Below, piece by piece: positions 10,537 to 18,954 of a stretch of DNA of 64,000 nt. Below the pieces are notes generated by a model, which ran no database searches, had not been told where the DNA came from, and saw nothing but the letters and a program-made list of their open reading frames with translations. Where the stretch lies: contig JAZRXL010000040.1 of the NCBI GenBank assembly GCA_045600225.1, positions 4,401 to 68,400 on the forward strand, given 5' to 3'. Both the position numbers and the translations under genes were made by a program. Origin of the DNA: UBA1181 sp045600225 (lineage in GTDB: Bacteria; Bacteroidota; Bacteroidia; Bacteroidales; Paludibacteraceae). Position 1 is the stretch's first letter. Every line of letters begins with the position of its first letter.

Positions 10537-10579
10537 ATTTATAAATTTATGACTTATAATTTCTAATTTTTTTCGGTTG

Positions 10580-10633
10580 CAAAAATAACAAAAAATCCTA
10601 TAAAATTACCCGGCATTTCTTGATTTACATCAA
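10580..10633 (-). promoter_or_regulatory. Promoter with FNR-type box before the 157-residue gene
   Basis: On the minus strand a palindrome TTGATGTAAATCAA (10620-10633) matches the FNR consensus TTGATnnnnATCAA exactly. It is followed by a -7 box TATTTTTG (10580-10587). The box centre is about 43 bases upstream of the -7 box, a plausible activator position. A Crp/Fnr-family regulator (FNR or HcpR type in Bacteroidota) is the inferred binder. Confidence 0.6.
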
Positions 10634-10684
10634 ACAGTCAAAGACATTGCCACCGATTATACATAGGTATATTTCCCGTGGGCG

Positions 10685-10757
10685 TTACCATGGGCGAATG
10701 CAATTCGGTCCAATTGTGTACATTGTTTGCCACGGGCGAATGCAATTCACCCCTACC
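10685..10757 (+). repeat. Two copies (one partial) of the 42-base GGGCGAATGCAATTCGCCC-type unit
   Basis: A full unit (10716-10757) and a shortened one (about 10685-10708) share the core GGGCGAATGCAATTC with the array at 17153-17568. The right end of the full unit supplies the TAG stop codon (10753-10755) of the 1304-residue gene read on the minus strand. Strand given is arbitrary. Confidence 0.8.
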
Positions 10758-13700
10758 TAATTAACGCAAAATGTCCCGTATATTCCCTATCGATTTCTCT
10801 CAATTGGATGACATACCAATAATCTGTACTTGGCATCGGATGTCCGTTATAGGTTCCGTCCCAACCGTCGAACTCGTTATCTATCTCTATCAATAGTTTT
10901 CCGAAACGGTCGTAGATACTGACGGTATAGTAGTTGTAATAGTCCAAATTCTCCACCTCCCATAGGTCATTGACTCCGTCTCCATCTGGAGTCATTATCT
11001 CTGCCGGAATAATCTGAACCGCCAAAGAGACCACCGAGTCTGCCTGACAGCCCTTTGAATCCATCACCTTCACCAACATCGGCGCTGGAGAGAACTTGGT
11101 AGGATAGGTATTCTCCATCTGCCATGGTTCTGTTCTCCAGAAATATTGGTAACCTGGCGTTCCTCCACTCACCTCCATCGCCAACCATTGGAACGCATCC
11201 TCATAGTAGACCGTATCGATCCGAGGATTCTCCAACACGGCAACTTCCACCGTAAACGAATCTTCACACACCTCGTCTGTCACGTTCACCCTGTAGGTTA
11301 TATCCGCCACGCCCGCCATGGACGGAGTACTCTCATTCGTTGAGCTTAGATATGCCGACGGTGTCCACGTATAGTGCAGATTCTCGCAACAGTTTGGCTT
11401 GAATCGATAGGTTTCTCCTTCGCATATCTCTACCGACACCTGCTCTTCCAATCCAAACTTCGGACGGGTATCTATACGCAACATTCGGATCGTATCATCC
11501 TTCAACGTACTCTCGTCGGTATAGTAGCCGTCACCAATGTAGCTTCCGCCTCGCCAATCTACATAATGGTCGGGACATGGATCCACAAACAACGTGTCGT
11601 AGGTAAAGACATGCAGACTCAAATGCAACAGACTATCGCAACCATAGATGGTTTGCTTCAAAAGTTCGTGCGTATAGTCACCCACATCCTTGTGAGTCAG
11701 GTTGAAGCCATGACGGGTAAAGAGGTCATTCACCTTGACCGTATCGATCAAATAAGTATCCTTGGTCTCATGGACCGTCAACTGCAACGTCACGATACTA
11801 TCACAGCCATGGATCGTCTTCAACTCATCCACATACGTACCAGCCACCGTATATGGTTTGCCTCCAAAGATAAACTCTTCTCCGTCGCAGATTGTATCGT
11901 GTACAGTTACATGGAAGGTATCATGCACAGTCAAATACAACGTCACAATGCTATCACAACCATAAATGGTCTTTAGTTCGTCAACATAGCTACCTGCCTT
12001 CGTGTAAGGATTGCCTCCGAAGATATATTCATCTCCGTTGCAGATAGTGTCATAAACAGATACATGGAAGGTATCGTTTACAGTCAAATGCAACGTCACA
12101 ATGCTATCGCAACCATAAATGGTCTTTAGTTCGTCAACATAGCTACCTGCCTTCGTGTAAGGTTTGCCTCCGAAAATATATTCATCTCCATTACAGATTG
12201 TATCCTTTACCGTCACATGGAAGGTATCATGGACTGTCAACTGCAACGTCACGATACTGTCGCAGCCGTGGATCGTTTTCAACTCATCTACATACGTACC
12301 TGCCACTGTATATGGCTTGCCTCCGAAGATATACTCGTCTCCATCACAGATTGTATCGAGTACGGTTATATGGAAGGTATCATGCACCGTCAAGTACAAC
12401 GTCACGATACTGTCACAACCATGGATGGTCTTCAGTTCGTCCACATAGCTTCCTGCTACTGTGTATGGATTTCCTCCGAAGATATATTTCTCTCCGTTGC
12501 AGATGGTATCATAGACAGAGACGTGGAAAGTGTCGTGCACCGTCAAGTACAAGGTGACGATACTGTCGCAACCATAAATCGTTTTCAGTTCGTCAACATA
12601 TTTGCCAGACGTCTTATAGGTCTTTCCACCAAAGATGTATCGCTCTCCGTTGCAGATCGTATCATAGACTGAGACGTGGAAGGTATCGTTCACCGTCAAA
12701 TGTAACGTCACAATACTATCACAACCATAGATGGTCTTCAGTTCATCTACATATTTGCCTGATGTCTTATAAGTTTTTCCACCAAAGATGTATCGCTCTC
12801 CATTGCAGATAGTGTCATAAACAGACACGTGGAACGTATCATGCACAGTCAAATACAACGTCACAATACTATCGCAACCATAAATGGTCTTTAGTTCGTC
12901 AACATAGCTACCTGCCTTTGTGTAAGGTTTGCCTCCGAAGATATATTCATCTCCGTTGCAAATAGTGTCATAAACAGACACATGGAAGGTATCGTTCACC
13001 GTCAAATGCAACGTCACAATACTATCGCAACCATAAATGGTCTTCAATTCATCTACATATTTGCCCGACTTTTTATAAGTCTTTCCGCCAAAGATGTATT
13101 GTTCTCCATTGCAGATGGTGTCATAGACTGAGACGTGGAAGGTGTCCAATACGACCAACTCCAAGGTGACGATACTATCTCGTCCTGTGACAGACTTCAA
13201 CTCATCCACGTAGGTATCCGCTTCAGTCAATTTCTTTCCTCCAAACAGATACTCTTCTCCCCTACAGATGGAGTCTACGATGGTCGTATCCAGTGGACCC
13301 AAAACATTCAGCGTCAGGCGTACTAGACTATCGCAACCGGCAGCTGTCTTGAGCGACAACTCATGCACATCGCTCGTAGTCTGGGAAGGCAGGTTGAATC
13401 CATGCTTCTTGTAGGTCTCTCCCATGCCAACAGAATCCATGATACCGACTTGATAGGTGGTGTCGACAGTCAGTGCCAACACTGTGGTATGTTTGCATCC
13501 GTTGCTACCCGTTGTCTCCACGCTATAGTAGTTCAGTCCGCAAGAGAGTCCGGCAGGAAGATCGAAGCCATGGCGTCCATACTCCTCCGTCTGGCAGATA
13601 CGATCGCGCACAGTATCGCGGGTAAGTGGTAGGACATTCAAGGCAAGTGTCACCGTACTGTCGCATCCGAAAGCTGTGTTCAGATAGGCAGTGTCTTTGT

Positions 13701-14667
13701 AGACTCCCGCCGCCGTTGCCTTGATGGCGAAGCCGTTTTTATTGTAGTATTCCCCTTGGCAGACCTTGTCGGTCAGATTCGTCTTCTTATTGGGCATCAC
13801 CACCAGTTGGAGGGTTGTGGTGACATCACACTCACCATTCTCACCTTTCAGTGTCTTTTTGTAGGTTCCGCTCCTTGTCGCCGAGAAACCGAACTTCTCG
13901 TAGGTATATCCTTCACAGATGGTATCCTTGATAACGGTTGGTGTGGAGGTATTGACAATGATGGTCTTCTCAGCCTTAGCCTGACAGCCATAGTTGTTGG
14001 TAGCAGTCACCTCGTAGGTAAAGGTTTTCTTTGCCTCCTCCACAATCACGCGGCTAGTAGCACCTGTGTTCCACTCATAGGAGATGGTCTCGTCGTACTC
14101 TGTATCATCAAAATCTTTTACCAAGAAGAATGAATTTTTCTCCCTTTGACTTACCGGCTCGAATATTTTCCAAGTTTGAGTATAGCACCAATTATAGCCA
14201 CTCCCCGCCTCCGTACTCGTTTGAAAGTCATAATGTCCGAAAAGGAAATCAGCACTACCTCCCAAATAACCACGGTTGGCCAGCAAATGAAATATTTGCC
14301 CAACGGAAGGAACATACCAACCATTCTTGAGTGATGAAAAATAGGGGTATGCATTTTCATCCCCAGCCTCACGTAATGTCATCGAATTACCATACCCATC
14401 AAGATCACCCATCGCTTCTTCTAACGTTTCATAATCAGGTAAGGGGCTATTATTATTTTCCCTATTAGAGAAAGCCGCTTTCACAATAGGTTGCTGATCA
14501 TTGAAGACCCATCCGCTATTGCCATCTTCACTAAGATAAAAAATAATACCAGATTCACCATTTTCAAAGAAATATCGCTCTCCTAAAAAATGTCTCGCAT
14601 TCATAGAGGAACAAATGAACCATAAACTAATGACAAGGGCAATATGCTTACAATATGATTTGCTCAT
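10753..14667 (-). CDS. Large repeat surface protein with T9SS type B (CHU_C / gliding-motility) sorting domain
   Basis: 1304 residues. Signal peptide (MSKSYCKHIALVISLWFICSSMNA); FISUMP-like module about 28-190 (NGWYVPSVGQIFHLL); Ig-like segment; diverged repeats (DTICEGYTYEKFGF, CDSTVTL); nine near-identical 51-residue repeats; and a C-terminal domain of about 90 residues, MTPDGDGVNDLWEVENLDYY... YDRFGKLL... FDGWDGTYNG.PMPSTDYWYV, which is the gliding-motility-associated/CHU_C domain that directs T9SS export. Its ATG follows the stop of the 775-residue gene by 3 bases, so both share one transcript. The TAG stop lies in a 42-base repeat. Likely an adhesin or structural surface filament protein; ligand unknown. 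Confidence 0.88.
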   Translation of the reverse strand: MSKSYCKHIALVISLWFICSSMNARHFLGERYFFENGESGIIFYLSEDGNSGWVFNDQQPIVKAAFSNRENNNSPLPDYETLEEAMGDLDGYGNSMTLREAGDENAYPYFSSLKNGWYVPSVGQIFHLLANRGYLGGSADFLFGHYDFQTSTEAGSGYNWCYTQTWKIFEPVSQREKNSFFLVKDFDDTEYDETISYEWNTGATSRVIVEEAKKTFTYEVTATNNYGCQAKAEKTIIVNTSTPTVIKDTICEGYTYEKFGFSATRSGTYKKTLKGENGECDVTTTLQLVVMPNKKTNLTDKVCQGEYYNKNGFAIKATAAGVYKDTAYLNTAFGCDSTVTLALNVLPLTRDTVRDRICQTEEYGRHGFDLPAGLSCGLNYYSVETTGSNGCKHTTVLALTVDTTYQVGIMDSVGMGETYKKHGFNLPSQTTSDVHELSLKTAAGCDSLVRLTLNVLGPLDTTIVDSICRGEEYLFGGKKLTEADTYVDELKSVTGRDSIVTLELVVLDTFHVSVYDTICNGEQYIFGGKTYKKSGKYVDELKTIYGCDSIVTLHLTVNDTFHVSVYDTICNGDEYIFGGKPYTKAGSYVDELKTIYGCDSIVTLYLTVHDTFHVSVYDTICNGERYIFGGKTYKTSGKYVDELKTIYGCDSIVTLHLTVNDTFHVSVYDTICNGERYIFGGKTYKTSGKYVDELKTIYGCDSIVTLYLTVHDTFHVSVYDTICNGEKYIFGGNPYTVAGSYVDELKTIHGCDSIVTLYLTVHDTFHITVLDTICDGDEYIFGGKPYTVAGTYVDELKTIHGCDSIVTLQLTVHDTFHVTVKDTICNGDEYIFGGKPYTKAGSYVDELKTIYGCDSIVTLHLTVNDTFHVSVYDTICNGDEYIFGGNPYTKAGSYVDELKTIYGCDSIVTLYLTVHDTFHVTVHDTICDGEEFIFGGKPYTVAGTYVDELKTIHGCDSIVTLQLTVHETKDTYLIDTVKVNDLFTRHGFNLTHKDVGDYTHELLKQTIYGCDSLLHLSLHVFTYDTLFVDPCPDHYVDWRGGSYIGDGYYTDESTLKDDTIRMLRIDTRPKFGLEEQVSVEICEGETYRFKPNCCENLHYTWTPSAYLSSTNESTPSMAGVADITYRVNVTDEVCEDSFTVEVAVLENPRIDTVYYEDAFQWLAMEVSGGTPGYQYFWRTEPWQMENTYPTKFSPAPMLVKVMDSKGCQADSVVSLAVQIIPAEIMTPDGDGVNDLWEVENLDYYNYYTVSIYDRFGKLLIEIDNEFDGWDGTYNGHPMPSTDYWYVIQLREIDREYTGHFALIR
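11770..13146 (-). repeat. Nine tandem 153-base repeats coding for 51-residue Cys-pair modules
   Basis: Each unit begins DTFHVxVxDTIC.G and ends YGCDSIVTLxLTV (or HGCDS), with two Cys per unit, a central YIFGG.[PT]Y and a YVDELKTI stretch. Alternating variants (KTYK.SGKY versus KPYT.AGSY or AGTY) suggest expansion by unequal recombination followed by gene conversion. More diverged copies flank the block on both sides. Confidence 0.9.
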
Positions 14668-14670
14668 TTC

Positions 14671-16998
14671 TCAAAAATGTTTAAATTGACGAATGGTTAA
14701 AGGAACAGCATCCCCAAATAAAAAAGTATGGAAATTAGGAATATTTAGATAATGAAAATAAGAAGTATTTGGAGTAATGCTCGAGGCCATAAAATAGTTT
14801 TCCGAATCCACATACATTTCACCACCTATCATAGATAATGATTGATTAATCTTAGATAAATTTGCCATAACCGAATACATTTCACCTACTGCTGGAACAT
14901 ACCAACCATTATCAAAATCAACATCTTCAAATATATGGTATTTCAGACTTTTATAATATATATTATTTTCAATAATCTCCTGTAAAGTTGAAGACATCTT
15001 CTCCCCATCATTAAACGCGTCATTAAATAACGGTGCCGTGACGAGACCACCATGTAGATAAGAAAAAACCCGTTCAATGTATGGATTTCCCATTCCAGGA
15101 TAAACACTTTTTGTAAGATTTGTGATTGCTCCATGTTCTCCCGTGTCATCCAAATAAACAACCACGCCTTCTGCAGTCTTGTTGCTTTTTGCAAATTCAT
15201 CCGGATGGAGAATCGTTCCATCCGTACAATAAATGTCTCCCACCTTTATTCTATCATCCTCCTTTTTCTCGTAATCCAAACCTCCCTTGGCTGTCAGTTT
15301 TATCTCCTTGCCTTCACAAAGAACAGAGTCGCCATCCAAGTCAATACGCACCTTCACCTCGGGTGCCACTACAAGACTCAACACCACCAAACTATCACAA
15401 CCATAGACGGTCTGCAAGTTTTTATTTCGAACGATTTTTCCCTCCTCGCTAAGCGTTCCCAAATTAAAACCATACTTCGAGTATTTTGTACCAATACAAA
15501 CCGTATCGAAATAAACCTTTTTGTAATTCTCGTGTACATTTAACTTGACACTTTGCGTTTTGGAGTTACATCCATTACCCGCAGTCAACGAAATTGTTTT
15601 TGTACCACTATCCTCGAAATCGAGACTCAATGTAGGCGAATATGAAACATGTTCAACGCCACCTTCCTTCCACTTCCACTGATAAGTAGAAAGATCCTCA
15701 CCACCCTTAGCAATGAACACAGCAGGCTCTCCTTCACAAACATTCAAAGGTCCCTCTATCGTAGGAAAAACGGGTAGTTGACTCACAGTCAGACGTAACG
15801 TATAATATTGAGGATAACTCTCTCTACATGTTGTACACGGCAACGTGTCATAATAAGTTCCGACTGCAGGTTTGATGTATCTAAAACCATACTCTTCAAA
15901 ACTTTCGCCCTCACAAATACCTTTTGAAATTTGAATATACGGTTTTTTACTATCCAACTTAATTCGTATCTTCTTCCCCACCTTAAAGGCACAAGTGGCA
16001 GGGTCGTAATAATTCATGATTACCTCCCTAGCTGCATCCGTAGGCAAAACAATTCCATCCACTTCATAAGAATCACCTGTCGTCACTGTCACCTCGTAAT
16101 CTTCTGCTTTGATATTAGAAAGGGAGGTTATCACTCCAACCAGCACGAACTCAGAGCCAGTAGCAGAACGGACAATACACGAAACAGAACTGTTCGTGGT
16201 ATTCTTTGGAACTGTAGTGCTACGCTCCGTGGAACCGTTGCTCCACTTGTAAGAAGCAAAACCTTCTGGAGCTGAGAATGTCACTTTATCACTCTGACAC
16301 CTTTCCACATAGAGTGTTTTCTCTATGCATTCTGCCGTAAAATAGGCGTATGCGAAATGCTCAAAAGCACCACAGTCGTAGGTGGAAATGCGTATTTGGA
16401 CTTCTTGCCCCACTTTGGAAGATAAATCCACTCCCATGCTCGACCAATCACACCAAATAATACTGCTTCCCAGCTTTCCCTTTTGAGCAGATGTGTGAAA
16501 ACCAGCGGCATTGGCGCTGGCATAGACGTCGTAACTAGAATTGTCATTGATCAATCTGCCACTCACATCCAACACCTGAAGGTTGAAGCGTGGCTGTTCG
16601 TCCTTGGCGTGCCCTGGATTCTCCATCACCACCGCATAGCGTAGCTTCAATATAGGATTATCGGCATTCACCCTGAAATGGTAGACCAACACGTCTGTCT
16701 CGGCCTCAGCCAAATCATTGCCCAAGCGAACCACACTCGTAGTTCCCTCTGGAAGCAACTTCAACTTGTTGTCTGTATAGGGATCTGTTCCTTGCGTGGA
16801 GATAACCGTGTGGCGACCCTCCACGACTCCCTTATCCTGCATCGGTTCCCAAGTACGACCGGTATATGCCTCTACATACGAGGCGCCCAAATTGGTCAAA
16901 TCAGGACAACCATTATAGACCGTATATCCACTGGCCGAAAAAATAGTCGATAGTAATACTAATAAAACGAAAAACGTCCTTCTAAAATATGAAACCAT
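14671..16998 (-). CDS. Secreted multi-domain protein with C-terminal FISUMP-like module, no sorting domain seen
   Basis: 775 residues. Signal peptide (MVSYFRRTFFVLLVLLSTIFSASG), a lectin-like or jelly-roll N-terminal half, Ig/PKD-like segments (FASYKWSNGSTERSTTV; TYQWKWKEGG), one copy of the CDSLVVLSLVV repeat found in the downstream gene, and a final module (about 595-775) with DNGWYVPAVGEMYSVMANL that closely parallels residues 28-190 of the 1304-residue protein. Unlike that protein it ends in IRQFKHF with no type A or B tail. First gene after the FNR-type promoter at 17078-17135. The absence of a sorting tail leaves final location open: periplasm, or surface through a partner. Confidence 0.8.
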   Translation of the reverse strand: MVSYFRRTFFVLLVLLSTIFSASGYTVYNGCPDLTNLGASYVEAYTGRTWEPMQDKGVVEGRHTVISTQGTDPYTDNKLKLLPEGTTSVVRLGNDLAEAETDVLVYHFRVNADNPILKLRYAVVMENPGHAKDEQPRFNLQVLDVSGRLINDNSSYDVYASANAAGFHTSAQKGKLGSSIIWCDWSSMGVDLSSKVGQEVQIRISTYDCGAFEHFAYAYFTAECIEKTLYVERCQSDKVTFSAPEGFASYKWSNGSTERSTTVPKNTTNSSVSCIVRSATGSEFVLVGVITSLSNIKAEDYEVTVTTGDSYEVDGIVLPTDAAREVIMNYYDPATCAFKVGKKIRIKLDSKKPYIQISKGICEGESFEEYGFRYIKPAVGTYYDTLPCTTCRESYPQYYTLRLTVSQLPVFPTIEGPLNVCEGEPAVFIAKGGEDLSTYQWKWKEGGVEHVSYSPTLSLDFEDSGTKTISLTAGNGCNSKTQSVKLNVHENYKKVYFDTVCIGTKYSKYGFNLGTLSEEGKIVRNKNLQTVYGCDSLVVLSLVVAPEVKVRIDLDGDSVLCEGKEIKLTAKGGLDYEKKEDDRIKVGDIYCTDGTILHPDEFAKSNKTAEGVVVYLDDTGEHGAITNLTKSVYPGMGNPYIERVFSYLHGGLVTAPLFNDAFNDGEKMSSTLQEIIENNIYYKSLKYHIFEDVDFDNGWYVPAVGEMYSVMANLSKINQSLSMIGGEMYVDSENYFMASSITPNTSYFHYLNIPNFHTFLFGDAVPLTIRQFKHF

Positions 16999-17077
16999 AA
17001 AATCTCTTTAAAATAGTGAGAAGTGAGACATGTGAAATGCAAAACGAGTAATTTCTGACTTCTATCTTTTTCAGTTA

Positions 17078-17135
17078 CAAATATAACAAAAAAAACTTTT
17101 AATTTACCCCCCCCATAATTCTTGATTTATATCAA
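17078..17135 (-). promoter_or_regulatory. Promoter with FNR-type box and a C8/G8 run, before the surface-protein operon
   Basis: Minus-strand palindrome TTGATATAAATCAA (17122-17135) fits TTGATnnnnATCAA exactly. A -7 box TATATTTG lies at 17078-17085. Between them is a homopolymer of eight C on the plus strand (17107-17114). Box-to--7 distance is about 47 bases, compared with about 43 at the sister promoter, the difference falling at the C run. Confidence 0.6.
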
Positions 17136-17152
17136 TGTAATTTACTCCTACA

Positions 17153-17568
17153 ATGTGCATTGTTTACCATGGGCGAATGCAATTCACCCCTACTGTGCGC
17201 ATTGTTCAACATGGGCGAATGCAATTCGCCTCTACTGTGCGCATTGTTCAACATGGGCGAATGCAATTCGCCCTGTGCGCATTGTTCAACATGGGCGAAT
17301 GCAATTCGCCTCTACTGTGTGCATTGTTCAACATGGGCGAATGCAATTCGCCCCTACTGTGCGCATTGTTCAACATGGGCGAATGCAATTCGCCTCTACT
17401 GTGCGCATTGTTCAACATGGGCGAATGCAATTCGCCCCTACTGTGCGCATTGTTCAACATGGGCGAATGCAATTCGCCCCTACTGTGCGCATTGTTCAAC
17501 ATGGGCGAATGCAATTCGCCTCTACTGTGTGCATTGTTCAACATGGGCGAATGCAATTCGCCCCTACT
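17153..17568 (+). repeat. Tandem array of ten 42-base units, each with an 8-base inverted repeat
   Basis: Ten head-to-tail units; all are 42 bases except the third, which lacks four bases. Each has the inverted repeat GGGCGAAT-GCA-ATTCGCCC (first unit with one change). Units differ only at a few positions (gtgcgc/gtgtgc; cgcctct/cgcccct). The array fills most of the 565-base gap between the surface operon promoter and the phosphoesterase gene, and its last unit provides the stop codon of the latter. No spacers, so not CRISPR. It resembles REP-like or small non-autonomous repeats; strand given is arbitrary. Confidence 0.92.
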
Positions 17569-18904
17569 CATTTCTAATTTCTAAATATTTTTCGATATTT
17601 TCCTCAAACCCCTTCACTCGTTTTTTGCTCTTATTCTTCTTAAACCATTCAGACACACGAATTCGTTCGGAAAACTTCTTTCCCGCATCAATCGAACGAC
17701 AACCCAGTTCGTTTTTTACAAGTGTCACTCTGTCATATAGACCCTGATCCGCACCAAACGTTTCGAACAACAGCGAATCGCCCACAAAAGAGATGCGTTG
17801 ATAGTATCTGTCGTCCGTTCCCCATTTATCCACATCACCCTTAAACTCCATGATGTAGTCCTTCTGAGAAGCATAGGAAACGACTCGCACGGGAGAATAC
17901 TCATTGCCCAGCTTCATATTGCTCCGTGCATACACATGTTCATGGCCCTGTAATACCAAATCGACTTTATACTTCACAACCAAATCATCGAAATAGTAGC
18001 GTTGGAAAAGGTTATTCATCGTACCTTTGGTGGAATGCAACGGATGGTGAAGCACTACAATCTTCCATTTTTCGGCCGTTTTATCCAACTCAGTTTCCAA
18101 CCATTCCCTCTGTTTGGGCAACTTCCAGAAATCCTTGTTGGAATCCAAGAAGAAGAAACGAGCATCTCCTTTTGCGAACGTGTAGAGCGCATTATCTGCA
18201 TTTTGTTCCATTGTATTCAAGAAATAAGGGAACGTCAACGGAAAGCGTCGTTCCAACGTGCGTGTCACACCTTTCAAATATTCATGATTACCCGCAACTG
18301 CCAGAATTGGATATCTTGTTGCAAACGTATCCAACGAACGGAACACCACGTTCCAGTACTGATCCATCGGACGTTCGATCAGATCACCACCAAACAGCAA
18401 GAATGAGGACTCTGAATTCGCCGCCATCACCTTAGGCAACAGCGTGTCAAAACCGCCATCCAGATCATCCTGCACATCCCCGAAATAGAGGAATGAGAAA
18501 TCCTTGTTGTTATTTTTTATGAAACAAAACCATTCCGTACTGTCCTTCTCCGAGCGTATTCGATAACACCAAACACCTTCTTCGTTTACATTCTTTATTT
18601 GCGCTCTATGAAATGCAGCCACGCCAGAACGAGAATGGTAAACCTCACACTCCGACGACAACGTAATCGTATCGGACGACCCTGGTCTTACATAATCCAG
18701 CCAACACGGATGCGGCAAGGAGTCATATTGCCATGTTACATATCTCGACTCCGAATCATCCCCCATGGTAAGCAGAACTCGTGACGGATGGTGCTGAACA
18801 TCGTAAGTTGGCTCAGGAGGATTACCAAACCAAGTATTCCATCGAACGACACACAATACGACGATAGCGATCAATAAACACGCAAAAAAAATCTTCTTCT
18901 TCAT
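17564..18904 (-). CDS. Calcineurin-like metallophosphoesterase, purple-acid-phosphatase type, membrane-anchored or secreted
   Basis: 446 residues from the ATG at 18904 (MKKKIFFACLLIAIVVLCVV). An upstream ATG at 18940 is rejected because a terminator hairpin lies between the two. After the N-terminal hydrophobic helix come a fibronectin-like domain and a phosphoesterase core with metal motifs in order: YFGDVQDD, GGDLIE, GNHEY, HHPLHS, GHEHVY. This set is complete for a two-metal centre. The order of domains fits purple acid phosphatases acting outside the cytoplasm. The TAG stop belongs to the last unit of the 42-base repeat array. Substrate unknown. Confidence 0.85.
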   Translation of the reverse strand: MKKKIFFACLLIAIVVLCVVRWNTWFGNPPEPTYDVQHHPSRVLLTMGDDSESRYVTWQYDSLPHPCWLDYVRPGSSDTITLSSECEVYHSRSGVAAFHRAQIKNVNEEGVWCYRIRSEKDSTEWFCFIKNNNKDFSFLYFGDVQDDLDGGFDTLLPKVMAANSESSFLLFGGDLIERPMDQYWNVVFRSLDTFATRYPILAVAGNHEYLKGVTRTLERRFPLTFPYFLNTMEQNADNALYTFAKGDARFFFLDSNKDFWKLPKQREWLETELDKTAEKWKIVVLHHPLHSTKGTMNNLFQRYYFDDLVVKYKVDLVLQGHEHVYARSNMKLGNEYSPVRVVSYASQKDYIMEFKGDVDKWGTDDRYYQRISFVGDSLLFETFGADQGLYDRVTLVKNELGCRSIDAGKKFSERIRVSEWFKKNKSKKRVKGFEENIEKYLEIRNE

Positions 18905-18907
18905 AAA

Positions 18908-18938
18908 CAAAAAAGAGACGAAATTTGCACTTCGTCTC
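18908..18938 (-). terminator. Terminator of the decarboxylase gene, 4 bases before the phosphoesterase start
   Basis: Minus-strand hairpin GAGACGAA / TTCGTCTC (18915-18922 and 18931-18938, 8-base loop) followed by TTTTTTG. It overlaps any N-terminal extension of the phosphoesterase, which fixes that start at 18904. Confidence 0.85.
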
Positions 18939-18954
18939 ATATATTAGATAGGAA

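Noticed and set aside
14665..14673. Frameshift splitting one giant surface gene at the 775/1304 junction
   Set aside because: The downstream gene has its own signal peptide and ATG, so these are two genes.
17153..17568. CRISPR array
   Set aside because: Units are contiguous, with no variable spacers and no cas genes.
17122..17747. Several long open frames on both strands across the 42-base array
   Set aside because: They arise because the unit is a multiple of three and lacks stops in some frames; one 4-base deletion shifts the frame midway, composition is unlike neighbours, and the array is intergenic.
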